Below are positions 55,254 through 63,905 of a stretch of DNA of 64,000 nt, piece by piece (position 1 is the first letter of the stretch; each line of letters begins with the position of its first letter). The notes below the pieces were generated by a model. That model saw nothing but the letters and a program-made list of their open reading frames with translations, had not been told where the DNA came from and did no database searches. The stretch lies in contig NZ_JROM01000003.1 of NCBI RefSeq assembly GCF_000786655.1, positions 39,086 to 103,085 on the forward strand. Direction: 5' to 3'. The translations under genes were made by a program, and so were the position numbers. The DNA is from Kocuria marina (GTDB lineage: Bacteria > Actinomycetota > Actinomycetes > Actinomycetales > Micrococcaceae).

Positions 55254-56115
55254 GGCGACCCTCCCGAGCCACGGGAGCGGTGTGCTCGTGCTCCAGGTAG
55301 GCCTCGATCACCTGCGCCACGCCGTCCTCGGCGAACGCCGGTGCGGTGCGTCCCACCGTGGCGACCACGTGCGGGTGCCCGTCCGCCATGGCGTAGCCGC
55401 GCTCGGCCCACGTGAGCATCTCGAGATCGTTGGGCATGTCCCCGAAGGCCATGACCTCCCGGTGGGAGATGCCGTGCTCCGCGGCGAAGTGTTCGAGCGT
55501 ACGGGCCTTGGTGAGCCCGCGCTGCCCCATTTCCACGAGGGGTGCCGCGGCCACCGAATGCGTCACGGACAGCCGCCCCGCCACGATCTCGCGGACGTGC
55601 TCGAAGTACCGATTGGGATCGGCGCCGTCCAGCTTGGCCAACAGCTTGACCACCTCGGTGCCGGGCGCGAGCGACTCCCTCACGGGTGCTTCGGTGATGT
55701 GCCGGATCTCCATGCGGTCCGTGCGGGACCACCCGTGATCCGTGTAGACGCGCTCCAGGGTCTCCGCGGCGAACAGGGAATCCGGGAACTCGCGGGCCAC
55801 GTCCGCCATGACGGGCAGTGCCTCGCTCACGTCGAACAGGCTCGCCTCCAGGACACGCTCCGCGCCGGGATCGTAGATCACCGCCCCGTTGGAGCAGATC
55901 ACGACCCCCACGTCATCGAGTTGTTCATGCAGGGGGTCCAACCACCGCATGGGGCGCCCGGTCACGAAGACCACATGAATCCCGGCGTCCCGCGCGGCGG
56001 TGATCGCGGCGACGGTGCGCGGCCGGAACCGGAAGTCACAGCCCAGCACTGTCCCGTCCAGGTCACTCGCGATGAGCCGGACGGGTGGCTGGTCCGCGGC
56101 GTGTTCCGGCGCCAC
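55246..56115 (-). CDS. HAD-superfamily hydrolase, Cof-type (IIB)
   Basis: 289 residues. Motif I LIASDLDGTVLGCD (about 14-27), motif II VVFVTGRPMRWL, motif III/IV FGDMPNDLEMLTWAERGYAMADG. A second Cof-type phosphatase in the window besides 8413-9336. Lies directly upstream of the glycerophosphodiesterase and 4 bp after the PEBP gene; a phosphatase acting on the same pathway's phosphorylated products is possible but unproven. Confidence 0.9.
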   Translation of the reverse strand: MAPEHAADQPPVRLIASDLDGTVLGCDFRFRPRTVAAITAARDAGIHVVFVTGRPMRWLDPLHEQLDDVGVVICSNGAVIYDPGAERVLEASLFDVSEALPVMADVAREFPDSLFAAETLERVYTDHGWSRTDRMEIRHITEAPVRESLAPGTEVVKLLAKLDGADPNRYFEHVREIVAGRLSVTHSVAAAPLVEMGQRGLTKARTLEHFAAEHGISHREVMAFGDMPNDLEMLTWAERGYAMADGHPHVVATVGRTAPAFAEDGVAQVIEAYLEHEHTAPVAREGRHV

Positions 56116-56118
56116 GGG

Positions 56119-56640
56119 CTACTTCACTTCGTAGACGGGCGTGAGGAACGCGCGTCCCAGGGCGTGCGAGAACAGGTTGAAGTTGACCACTGCGGGGCTC
56201 GCGGACTCGTCCACCTCGAGCTCGGGGACGTCCACGGCCGTGACGCAGACGATGTAGCGGTGCGGGCCGTGGCCCCCGGGGGGTGCGGCGCCCAGGTATT
56301 CGTCCGTGCCGCCGTCGTTGCGGTGCTTCACGGCGCCCTCGGGCGGGTTCGACGCCGCCCCGGTCGCCAGTTCGGTGACGTCCGCCGGAATGTTGGACAG
56401 GCACCAGTGCCAGAACCCGCTGGGGGTGGGGGCGTCCGGGTCGAACATCGTGACCACGTAGGAACGGGTGCCCTCCGGGGCACCGCTCCACGACAGCTGC
56501 GGGGAGACGTCCCCTCCCCCGGCGCCCATGATCCCGGAGACCTGGGGCGTGTTCATGCTCTCGCCCTCGGCCACGTCCGTGGACGTCACTGTGAACGTGG
56601 GCAGTTCGGGCAGATCGGCGTAGGGATGACGGTCGTACAT
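56119..56640 (-). CDS. YbhB/YbcL-family PEBP-like protein
   Basis: 173 residues of the Raf-kinase-inhibitor-like PEBP family. Conserved segments: SPQLSWSGAPEGTRSYVVTMFDPDAPT (DPDAP ligand-binding motif), GFWHWCLSNIPADV and GPHRYIVCVTAVD (the GxHRY part of the anion-binding site). Cytoplasmic, function unknown in bacteria. ATG at 56640. It starts the run with the HAD phosphatase and phosphodiesterase genes. Confidence 0.92.
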   Translation of the reverse strand: MYDRHPYADLPELPTFTVTSTDVAEGESMNTPQVSGIMGAGGGDVSPQLSWSGAPEGTRSYVVTMFDPDAPTPSGFWHWCLSNIPADVTELATGAASNPPEGAVKHRNDGGTDEYLGAAPPGGHGPHRYIVCVTAVDVPELEVDESASPAVVNFNLFSHALGRAFLTPVYEVK

Positions 56641-56711
56641 GGGAGCGTTCCTTTCCTCGTTACGGTCATGACACAGCTGGGGGCCTCGCACGGCCACGGG
56701 AAAGCAGTGGA

Positions 56712-57644
56712 TCAGGCGTGGTCGATCAGGTCCGCGCGCGTGGGCAGATCCGCGCCGGAGCGCGAGACCGTGACCCCGGCGGCGGCCGCGGCGTGGCGCA
56801 ACAGCTCCGTGAGTTGCGCGCTGTCCAACTCGTCGAGGGCGCTCGCCGCAGTGGGGCCCAGGATGTTCCGGTCCGCGAGTCCCGAGAGCAGGGCCGCCAT
56901 GAAGGAGTCACCCGCGCCCACGGTGTCCGCGACGGTGACCCGGGCGGCGGGGACCTCCACGCCATCGCGTCCGGTGCCGCGACTAACAGCCCACGGCCCC
57001 ATGACCCCGCGGGTCACGACCACAAGCCGTGCTCCGGCCTTGAGCCACGCACGCGCGGAGTCCTCGATGCTGCGGTGCGGGTAGAGCCACAACAGGTCCT
57101 CGTCGGAGGCCTTGATCACGTGGGACAGCGCCACGATCTTCTCCGCGCGGGCGCGCGCGTCCGAGGAGTCCGGGATGATGGACGGGCGGCAATTGGGGTC
57201 GTAGGAGATCAATGCGTGACCGCGGGCGCGTTCGAGCGCCTGGCCCACCACGGTGGCGCCGGGTTCCAGCATGGCCCCGATGGACCCGGCGTGCAGGGCA
57301 TCGGTGTCCCGCAGGAGCTCGTCGATCCGCTCCGGGGAGACGTCCAGGGACCAGTCGAGTTGGAAGTCGTAGCTCGCGGCACCGGTCTCGTCCAGGGTCG
57401 CCTGGGCCACGGAGGTGGGCAGGGCGTCCGCGTCGAACGGCAACCGGACCCCGTTGCCCGTGAGGTGATCGGCCACCTGACGGCCGTACTCGTCCCGGCC
57501 GTAACGGCCCAGGAACTGGACGTCGTGACCCAACCGGGCCAGTCCCACGGCCACGTTCATGGGGCTGCCACCCACGTGGGCCCGGGGTTCTTCACCCTCG
57601 CGGGACACCACGTCCACGAGGGCCTCACCGATCACCGTCAACAT
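56712..57644 (-). CDS. PfkB-family carbohydrate kinase (fructokinase-like)
   Basis: 310 residues. The N-terminal sugar-binding GGSPMNVAVGLARLG and the C-terminal anion-hole/base motif DTVGAGDSFMAALLSGL (catalytic Asp) are both intact. Phosphorylates a sugar, probably fructose or a related ketose, with ATP. ATG or GTG at 57644. It is divergent from gapB and shares no operon with sugar transporters here, so the substrate is an inference. Confidence 0.9.
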   Translation of the reverse strand: MLTVIGEALVDVVSREGEEPRAHVGGSPMNVAVGLARLGHDVQFLGRYGRDEYGRQVADHLTGNGVRLPFDADALPTSVAQATLDETGAASYDFQLDWSLDVSPERIDELLRDTDALHAGSIGAMLEPGATVVGQALERARGHALISYDPNCRPSIIPDSSDARARAEKIVALSHVIKASDEDLLWLYPHRSIEDSARAWLKAGARLVVVTRGVMGPWAVSRGTGRDGVEVPAARVTVADTVGAGDSFMAALLSGLADRNILGPTAASALDELDSAQLTELLRHAAAAAGVTVSRSGADLPTRADLIDHA

Positions 57645-57848
57645 GACCCCACGTTAGCAAAGCGTGCGGGGTGTCACCGGGGTTGTCACGACGCCGCACG
57701 GGCGGGAGAAGACCCCCGCGCACCGTAAACTTGGGGCCACGACGAGCAGCGCCGCTCCCGCGCGCGCCATCACTCGAGTCAGCGCACCACCGCGCGACCC
57801 CCAACACGGCCCTCACGACGACGTCCGGGCCGAGGAAGAAGGATGCTC

Positions 57849-59264
57849 ATGAGCGCCACGTGGTCCGAACGAGAAGCCCTTGCCGAGCAGCTGGTCCCCC
57901 TAGTGGGTCAGCTGCACCGCGGCAACAAGGTGGTCACCACGGTGTTCGGCCGTTCCCTGGTCCACAAGTCCGTCACGGAGATCATCAAGGTCCACCGCTT
58001 CACGCGCCGCATCCTGGGCGAGGAAATGCCCATCGACAAGACCCTCGAGATCGTCCACACGCTAGGCGAACTCAACCTCGGCGTGTGCAACGTGGACGTG
58101 GCCAAGCTCTACCAGGGCTACACCGTGGCCGGCAGCGGTGACCTGCAGGCGTACCTGCGCGAGGCCCTTGCTCCCGCCGTGGACCAGCGCGGGCGCAACG
58201 AACCCGGGTCCCGCGACGTCGTACTCTACGGCTTCGGGCGCATCGGGCGCCTGCTCGCGCGCATCCTGCTCAACCGCAACGACGGCACCGGGCTGAACCT
58301 GCGCGCCGTGGTGGTGCGCCGCAAGCCCGGCAACGACCTCGTCAAGCGCGCCTCGCTGCTGCGCCGCGACTCGGTGCACGGCCCCTTCAACGGGACCATC
58401 ACCGTGAACGAGGACAAGAACGTGATCACCGCCAACGGTGTGCCGATCCAATTCATCTACGCCAACTCCCCGGCGGAGATCGACTACACCGAGTACGGGA
58501 TCGACAACGCCCTGGTCGTGGACAACACCGGCGTGTGGCGTGACGAGGAAGGCCTCTCCCAGCACCTGCAGTCCAAGGGTGTGGGCAAGGTCCTGCTGAC
58601 GGCCCCCGGTAAGGGCGACATGAAGAACATCGTGTGCGGCGTGAACGACAAGGACATCTCCCCGGAGGACACCATCCTCTCCGCGGCGTCCTGCACTACG
58701 AACGCCATCACACCCGTGATCAAGGTCCTCAACGACGAGTACGGGATCATCCAGGGTCACGTGGAGACCGTGCACTCCTACACCAACGACCAGAACCTGA
58801 TCGACAACTGGCACAAGGGTGACCGCCGCGGCCGTTCCGCCGCCCTGAACATGGTCATCACCGAGACCGGTGCCGCCAAGGCCGTGGCCAAGGCGCTGCC
58901 CGTGATGAAGGGCAAGCTCACCGGTAACGCGATCCGCGTCCCCACCCCGGACGTGTCCATGGCGATCCTCAACCTGCAATTGGAGAACGCCCCGGAGTCC
59001 AAGGACCAGATCAACGAGTTCCTCAAGGACATCTCGCTGAACTCGCCCCTGCGCAAGCAGATCGACTACGTGGACTCCCCGGACGTAGTCTCCACGGACC
59101 TCGTGGGCTCCCGCCGCGCCGGTGTGGTGGACGGACTCGCGACCATCGTGAACAACAACTCGGTGGTGCTCTACGTCTGGTACGACAACGAGTTCGGTTA
59201 CTCGTGCCAGGTGGTGCGCGTGATGGCCCGCATGGCGGACATCTCCATGCTCCAGCTCCCGTAA
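57849..59264 (+). CDS. gapB: Glyceraldehyde-3-phosphate dehydrogenase, GapB type
   Basis: 471 residues, about 130 longer than the glycolytic enzyme. The extra N-terminal domain (EQLVPLVGQLHRGNKVVTTVFG...) is the mark of the GapB-like gluconeogenic GAPDH of corynebacteria and relatives. Then VVLYGFGRIGRLLARILL begins the NAD(P) fold, and the catalytic cysteine lies in SAASCTTNAITPV (about residue 282). The ATG at 57849 has an aagaagg box; the ATG at 57843 is less well placed. Followed by two strong hairpins. Confidence 0.93.
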   Translation: MSATWSEREALAEQLVPLVGQLHRGNKVVTTVFGRSLVHKSVTEIIKVHRFTRRILGEEMPIDKTLEIVHTLGELNLGVCNVDVAKLYQGYTVAGSGDLQAYLREALAPAVDQRGRNEPGSRDVVLYGFGRIGRLLARILLNRNDGTGLNLRAVVVRRKPGNDLVKRASLLRRDSVHGPFNGTITVNEDKNVITANGVPIQFIYANSPAEIDYTEYGIDNALVVDNTGVWRDEEGLSQHLQSKGVGKVLLTAPGKGDMKNIVCGVNDKDISPEDTILSAASCTTNAITPVIKVLNDEYGIIQGHVETVHSYTNDQNLIDNWHKGDRRGRSAALNMVITETGAAKAVAKALPVMKGKLTGNAIRVPTPDVSMAILNLQLENAPESKDQINEFLKDISLNSPLRKQIDYVDSPDVVSTDLVGSRRAGVVDGLATIVNNNSVVLYVWYDNEFGYSCQVVRVMARMADISMLQLP

Positions 59265-59296
59265 GGGTCACGGTCCCCGCGCCGCTGGTGCGCTCG

Positions 59297-59350
59297 ACGA
59301 CGCCGCCGCCCCGGCCACCTTTCGCGCGAAGGGCACCGGGGCGGCGTCGT
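59297..59350 (+). terminator. Terminator after gapB with cgacgccg stem
   Basis: Arms acgacgccgccgccccgg and ccggggcggcgtcgt pair with one 3-base bulge; inside lies a second inverted repeat (ctttcgcgcgaag). It begins 33 bases after the stop. Confidence 0.85.
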
Positions 59351-59359
59351 GCGTTCCAC

Positions 59360-59395
59360 GGCGATCGCGGCCCGTCCGGACGGAGCGCGATCGCC
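59360..59395 (+). terminator. Second hairpin after gapB, with T-tail
   Basis: Perfect 10-bp arms ggcgatcgcg and cgcgatcgcc; the loop itself contains ccgtccggacgg. Followed by tttt at 59396-59399. Backs up the terminator just before it, ahead of the convergent M18 peptidase. Confidence 0.75.
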
Positions 59396-59455
59396 TTTTG
59401 CGGCCCGCGGTCGCTCTTTCTGGGGCCCGCGGGGCCGCTCACGAACGGCGTGCGG

Positions 59456-60895
59456 TCACGGGCGCCAGAACGCGGCGACCGCCCCGTACAGGGCGTACAG
59501 GTCCCCGGTGTGCACGAGTTCGCGCGCCGAATGCATGGACAGCAACCCCACGCCCACGTCCAGCGTGCGGATGCCCAGGCGGGTCGCGGTGATGGGTCCG
59601 ATGGTCGATCCGCACGGCACGGTGTTGTTGGAGACGAACTCCTGGTAGGCCACCCCGGCGCGTTCGCACACGCGGGCCCACTCGGCCGCGCCCGTGGCAT
59701 CGGTCGTGTAGCGCTGCTGCGCGTTGATCTTGAGCAGCGGCCCTCCCCCGGGTTCGGGGGTGTTCACGGGATCGTGGTGGCCCTGGTAGTTGGGGTGCAC
59801 CAGGTGCCCCGCGTCCGAGGACAAGCACACGGAGGCGGCGAGCGAGCGCCGGTAGTCGTCCGTGGTCCCGTCCCGCGCGGCGCTGATGCGCACGAGCACG
59901 TCCTCGAGGAACGGGCCGGCGGCGCCCGAGCGGGTGGCCGAACCGACCTCCTCGTGGTCGAACGCGGCGAGCACGCTCACGTGCTCCGCGCTCTCGAGGT
60001 CGTGGGCGTGTTCGATCAGGGCGCGCAGGCCCGCGAACACGGAGGTCAGGTTGTCCAGGCGGCCGCTCGCGAGCAGGGTGCGCTGCGCGCCGATGAGTTC
60101 TGGGGCCTGGGAGTCCGCCACGACGATGTCGTAGCCGAGGATGTCCGATGCCGTGATCGGTTCGGCCACCGCCCCGTCGCCGGCCGCGGCACTCGGTGCA
60201 CCCGTCACGGTCGTCCGGCTCGTTCCGCGCGACTCGTTCGCGGCATTCGCGAGCACGGTCAGGACGTCCGCGTCCTGGGCCTGCCCCACGCCCCACACGG
60301 GCTGCACGTGGCGCTGCTTGTCGAGCGTGAGACCCTCGTTCGCGCTGCGGTCCAGGTGGATCGCCAACTGCGGGATCCGGGCCACGGGGCCGGTCGCGGT
60401 GAGGACCTGCCGGGTCCCGCCGTCACGGCCACGCACCACGAGCCGACCGGCGAAGCGCAGGTCCCGGTCCAACCACGAGTTCAACAGTGGACCGCCGTAG
60501 ATCTCCACGCCGGCCTGGTACCACCGGTGCGTCACGGTGGTGGGTCGGGGCTTGAGCTTGAACCCCGGAGAATCGGTGTGGGCCCCCAGGATCCGGTACC
60601 CCGCGCCCGGTGCGGCACCGGACGGGAGTACCCAGGCGATCAGGGCGCCGTCGCGCACGGTGTAGTAGCCGCCCGCGGACAGCTCCGACCACGGCCGGGT
60701 CTCGTCCAGGGCGGTGAACCCCGCGGCGTCGAGCGCAGCGGCCGCCGTGGCCACGGCGTGGAACGAGCTGGGCGAGGCCGTGACGTACTCGCCCAGTGCA
60801 CGCGCGAAGCCGGCCTCGGGTGTTCCGGGGCCGGGCTCCGACGTTCCGTTCGCGGGGTCGGCCGGGGTGGTGGATTCGTGCGAGCTATCCGTCAT
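59456..60895 (-). CDS. M18-family metallo-aminopeptidase
   Basis: 479 residues, with the two-zinc ligands of the M18 (DAP/yscI) family. First histidine in LGAHTDSPGF, the bridging aspartate in ASGRLDNLTSVFAG, the catalytic-base pair in FDHEEVGSATRSG, later SDAGHLVHPNYQGHHDP and the terminal histidine in LLSMHSARELVHTGD. Probably removes acidic N-terminal residues (Asp/Glu) in the cytoplasm. The ATG at 60895 is where family similarity begins; the start overlaps the upstream gene by 11 bases. Confidence 0.93.
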   Translation of the reverse strand: MTDSSHESTTPADPANGTSEPGPGTPEAGFARALGEYVTASPSSFHAVATAAAALDAAGFTALDETRPWSELSAGGYYTVRDGALIAWVLPSGAAPGAGYRILGAHTDSPGFKLKPRPTTVTHRWYQAGVEIYGGPLLNSWLDRDLRFAGRLVVRGRDGGTRQVLTATGPVARIPQLAIHLDRSANEGLTLDKQRHVQPVWGVGQAQDADVLTVLANAANESRGTSRTTVTGAPSAAAGDGAVAEPITASDILGYDIVVADSQAPELIGAQRTLLASGRLDNLTSVFAGLRALIEHAHDLESAEHVSVLAAFDHEEVGSATRSGAAGPFLEDVLVRISAARDGTTDDYRRSLAASVCLSSDAGHLVHPNYQGHHDPVNTPEPGGGPLLKINAQQRYTTDATGAAEWARVCERAGVAYQEFVSNNTVPCGSTIGPITATRLGIRTLDVGVGLLSMHSARELVHTGDLYALYGAVAAFWRP

Positions 60896-62258
60896 GACGC
60901 CCAGTGTAGGTGGGGGTGTTGTCGCGCTCGCCGGGGCCGGCGGGCGGGGGCGTCGTACCGGGCGAGGGCGGCGTCGTCGTACCGTGCGGGCCCGCGGGCG
61001 GAGCCGGCGTCGTCGTACCGTGCGGGTCGGGGCCGTTGGCCCGGGGAGTGCTCTCGCTCGAGGTATCGCCCGAGGGCCCACCGGGCAGCGCCACGGGGGC
61101 GTCGTCGTGCCCCGCGTGCGCGCCGTGGGCGGTACGAGTGTCCAGCAGACCCACGTAGCGGCCCTGCCCGTCCCGCACGGAGTACGGACCGTACTGCGGC
61201 GGCAGGACCAGGTAGCGCTGCGTGGCCGGGTCCAGGACGTAGGCCGCCAGGCCCGAGGCGTCCGCGGCCAACCGAGGGGGCCGGTGGCCGAGCTCGGGCA
61301 GCCGGGCCGGTTGCGGGGGTGGCGGCAGGACGATCGTGCGGGTCACGGCCACGGACCGGTTGCGGCGCACGAGCCAGAACACGAGCGCCACGTAACCACC
61401 GTTGATCAGCGCCACCGCGATCAGGTCCGTGGGCGCCCCGGAGGTGTCGTTCATGTCCGTGAGCCCCACCATGGCCATGAGGGACACCGTCATGTTGTTC
61501 ACGGCGTGCAGTGCGATCGCCGCTTCCAGACCACCGGTGCGCCACGTGATGATGCCCATGGCCACGGCCATGATCCCCACCGAGGCCTGACCCCAGATGT
61601 CGTACGCGTGACCGAGCACGAACAGCGGCACCGGGAGCAGGATGGCCCACGCGGGGTGCTTGAGCCACCGGCCGATGGTCTGGGCCAGGTAACCCCGGAA
61701 TACGACTTCCTCCGCCGCGCACTGCAGGGGCACCACGAAGATCACCGAGGCCATGAGCCACCAGAAACCGGGCGCCGGTTGGAAGGACACGGGCCTACCA
61801 CCCGCGGCGAGTTCCAGACCCACGGCGATCGCGTTGATCAGAGCGTAGATGGCGACCGCCGCCACGAAGCACGTGAGCAGCCACTTCCACCGGATCCGCC
61901 CGGTCACGGAGAAGATCAGCCCCAGGGGACGCGGACCCAGTACCAGCCGGGCCAGCAGGGCGCTCGGGAGCATGAGGACCACGGAGCCGAAGAGGATGAA
62001 GAACACCACCGGATCCAGCTGATCCATGGCCAGGATGTCCCCTTCGATCCGCCCCGGGGCCGCGAAGACCATGATCAGGAAGAACCCGATGGTCAGGAGC
62101 AGGAGCACGGCCAGCAGGATGAGCCCCTCCACGAGCGGCATCCACCAGCGGTGCCGGGGATCCACGTGCGCCAGGCGGTGGTAGAAGAGGGTGCGGGTCC
62201 GGGACGGCTCCTGGACGGGGGGCGACGGACGGGACCACGGGGCGCTGGCGTGACTCAT
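60885..62258 (-). CDS. CPBP-family intramembrane glutamic endopeptidase
   Basis: 457 residues with about 8 membrane helices. CPBP (Abi/CAAX) motifs are present in order: EEVVFRGYL (EExxxR), VLGHAYDIWGQ (FxxxH) and ALHAVNNMTVSL (HxxxN/B). About 130 residues beyond the last helix form a soluble tail with low-complexity PHGTTTP units ending PGERDNTPTYTGRHDG. The substrate is unknown; such proteases may process prenylated peptides or bacteriocin-related proteins. ATG at 62258. It overlaps the M18 gene and is transcribed with it. Confidence 0.88.
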   Translation of the reverse strand: MSHASAPWSRPSPPVQEPSRTRTLFYHRLAHVDPRHRWWMPLVEGLILLAVLLLLTIGFFLIMVFAAPGRIEGDILAMDQLDPVVFFILFGSVVLMLPSALLARLVLGPRPLGLIFSVTGRIRWKWLLTCFVAAVAIYALINAIAVGLELAAGGRPVSFQPAPGFWWLMASVIFVVPLQCAAEEVVFRGYLAQTIGRWLKHPAWAILLPVPLFVLGHAYDIWGQASVGIMAVAMGIITWRTGGLEAAIALHAVNNMTVSLMAMVGLTDMNDTSGAPTDLIAVALINGGYVALVFWLVRRNRSVAVTRTIVLPPPPQPARLPELGHRPPRLAADASGLAAYVLDPATQRYLVLPPQYGPYSVRDGQGRYVGLLDTRTAHGAHAGHDDAPVALPGGPSGDTSSESTPRANGPDPHGTTTPAPPAGPHGTTTPPSPGTTPPPAGPGERDNTPTYTGRHDG

Positions 62259-62508
62259 GACTCCACGGTAGCCGTCACGGGTGACGCTCAGGGCCCCCTG
62301 TGCAGGGCGCTCGCCGTGAATCCCGGGTGGATCCGACGTGGATCCGACGTGGAGCCGGCGTGGGTCCGGCGATTTCCGATCGCAGCATCGGAGCCAGGCC
62401 TGGGGCGGATCCGCCCGGTGGTCCCTCCCGGTGGTCCCGGGTGGTCCGGCCCGCGGGCATGGACGTGCGGGGTCCGCGCCCGGATGTCTCACTCCGGCCC
62501 GGGTCCGG

Positions 62509-63243
62509 TCAGCGCCGGTAACGCTCCACGAACGCCCGCAGGATCCTGGGTGCCTGGTCCACGGCGGGACCGTTGACCACCCGGTCGATCACGGTGTCCG
62601 TGTCCTCCGGCCGGAAGTACCCCAGGTCCTTGTACGCGCGCACGCGACTCACGAGCCCCTCGGGGTCCAGTTCGGGGTGGAACTGGGTGGCGTAGAGGTT
62701 GTTCTTGATCCGGTACATCTGCACGTGGCACGCGGTCCCGGTGGCCAGCAGCACCGCGTTGGGCGGCAGCACGCGGGTGCCCTCCTTGTGCCCCACGTAC
62801 GCGCTGAACTCACGGGGCAAGTCCGCGAGCAGGGGATCCCGGGCCCCCTCGTCGGTCACGCTCACGGTGATGGGACCCACGTCCTCGTGGCACGACCGGT
62901 CCACCTTGGCTCCCTGGTGGATCCCCAGGGTGCCCACGCCGTAGCACGCGCCGAGGAACGGGAAGTCGCGGGCCACGACGTCGTCCAGCAGCGCGCTGAT
63001 CCAGGTCTCCGCGACGCGCTGCGCCCTGGACTTCTCCTCCGGCGGGTCCGAGGAGTTGAACGGCGACCCGCCCACGATGATCCCGCTGTACCTGTCCAGG
63101 TCCAGGGCGGGCCACTCACCGGACTCCAGACGGATGCGCTCGAGCTGGTCCTCCTCGAGGCCCCCGAAGCGGGCCACGGCCCGGTATTCCTCGTCCGCGA
63201 GGACGTCGTCACCACGGGTGGCCAGCAGCACGAACGGTTTCAT
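62509..63243 (-). CDS. Class I glutamine amidotransferase (GMP-synthase-like GATase1)
   Basis: 244 residues, a freestanding GATase1. The nucleophile elbow is GACYGVGTLG (Cys at about residue 100), the histidine-glutamate pair is in YATQFHPELDPEG (about 187-192). Would hydrolyse glutamine to release ammonia for a partner enzyme, or act on a gamma-glutamyl compound; no partner adjoins. ATG at 63243. Lone gene between the CPBP protease and the deletion scar at 63452. Confidence 0.88.
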   Translation of the reverse strand: MKPFVLLATRGDDVLADEEYRAVARFGGLEEDQLERIRLESGEWPALDLDRYSGIIVGGSPFNSSDPPEEKSRAQRVAETWISALLDDVVARDFPFLGACYGVGTLGIHQGAKVDRSCHEDVGPITVSVTDEGARDPLLADLPREFSAYVGHKEGTRVLPPNAVLLATGTACHVQMYRIKNNLYATQFHPELDPEGLVSRVRAYKDLGYFRPEDTDTVIDRVVNGPAVDQAPRILRAFVERYRR

Positions 63244-63406
63244 GGCTTACACCTATGTCACGGGGGCCTCGGGATGCAAATCACCCGGGCTCGGGGCCGC
63301 TTCCCGACGCTTCGGTGACACCCACGGGCGGGTCCGGCGGTTACTCCGAAGAAACGTGGTCCCACCCCTTGACTTGCCCCGTGTGATCCAGTTCACTGTT
63401 CCTAAA

Positions 63407-63422
63407 TGAAATTTAAATTTCA
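63407..63422. promoter_or_regulatory. AT-rich 16-bp perfect palindrome
   Basis: tgaaatttaaatttca in a very GC-rich region, 29 bases upstream of the ureide-gene start. A typical dimeric-regulator operator; the TGaAAT...ATTtCA form recalls IclR-family sites, to which the ureide regulator AllR belongs. Confidence 0.55.
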
Positions 63423-63451
63423 CATCACGAAATACCAGAGGAGGACGGATC

Positions 63452-63569
63452 GTGGATCTGACCGAGTTCAACAGCCTCGATCGTGAAGCCGCCGTCGCGG
63501 CCGTAGGACCGGCCCTGGACGTCCAGCGCTGGATCGAGGAACTCGTGTCCGGGCGCCCGTACGGGTCGA
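63452..63569 (+). pseudogene. N-terminal remnant of OHCU decarboxylase (ureide pathway)
   Basis: GTG at 63452 with a strong gaggagga box opens MDLTEFNSLDREAAVAAVGP and runs to WIEELVSGRPYGS, matching the start of 2-oxo-4-hydroxy-4-carboxy-5-ureidoimidazoline decarboxylase (uric-acid breakdown, normally about 165 residues). After about 40 residues similarity stops, and the frame continues as Arg/Pro/Ser-rich nonsense. The rest of the enzyme, including the catalytic His/Glu, is gone. The intact promoter-side elements show a deletion that started inside the gene. Confidence 0.65.
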
Positions 63570-63570
63570 G

Positions 63571-63759
63571 GCCCCGCCGCGCTTCGTGCCCATCGCATCC
63601 ATCGAGCACCTCCAGGATCACCTGCGGGAAGGTGACACCGTCAAGGATGGTAAGCTCGTGGACTCCGAGGGCAACGAGATCCCGTGCATTATCGCATCCG
63701 GTGAAGTGGTCCCGGCGCCCCTGGACTCCAAGAAGTCCGGGACGGCGGGCGAGCACTGA
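63571..63759 (+). pseudogene. C-terminal tail of an unidentified protein, fused at the scar
   Basis: Directly after the ureide remnant, in another frame, about 60 residues read RFVPIASIEHLQDHLREGDT...DGKLVDSEGNEIPCIIASGE...KKSGTAGEH and stop at 63759. It is clean coding sequence without a start, so it is the 3' end of a second gene brought in by the same deletion. I cannot name the protein. Confidence 0.6.
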
Positions 63760-63905
63760 TTTTCCGCCGCCAACCGTGTCCTCACGCGATGAGCGGAAGG
63801 GCACGGTTCGCACATGTCCTTCACGTGCGGTGGCCGGACCCCCACCCGGGGACCGACAACCGCACGGTCAGAACTGCCCCGCCTCTCATGGCAGGAGAAC
63901 AACAC

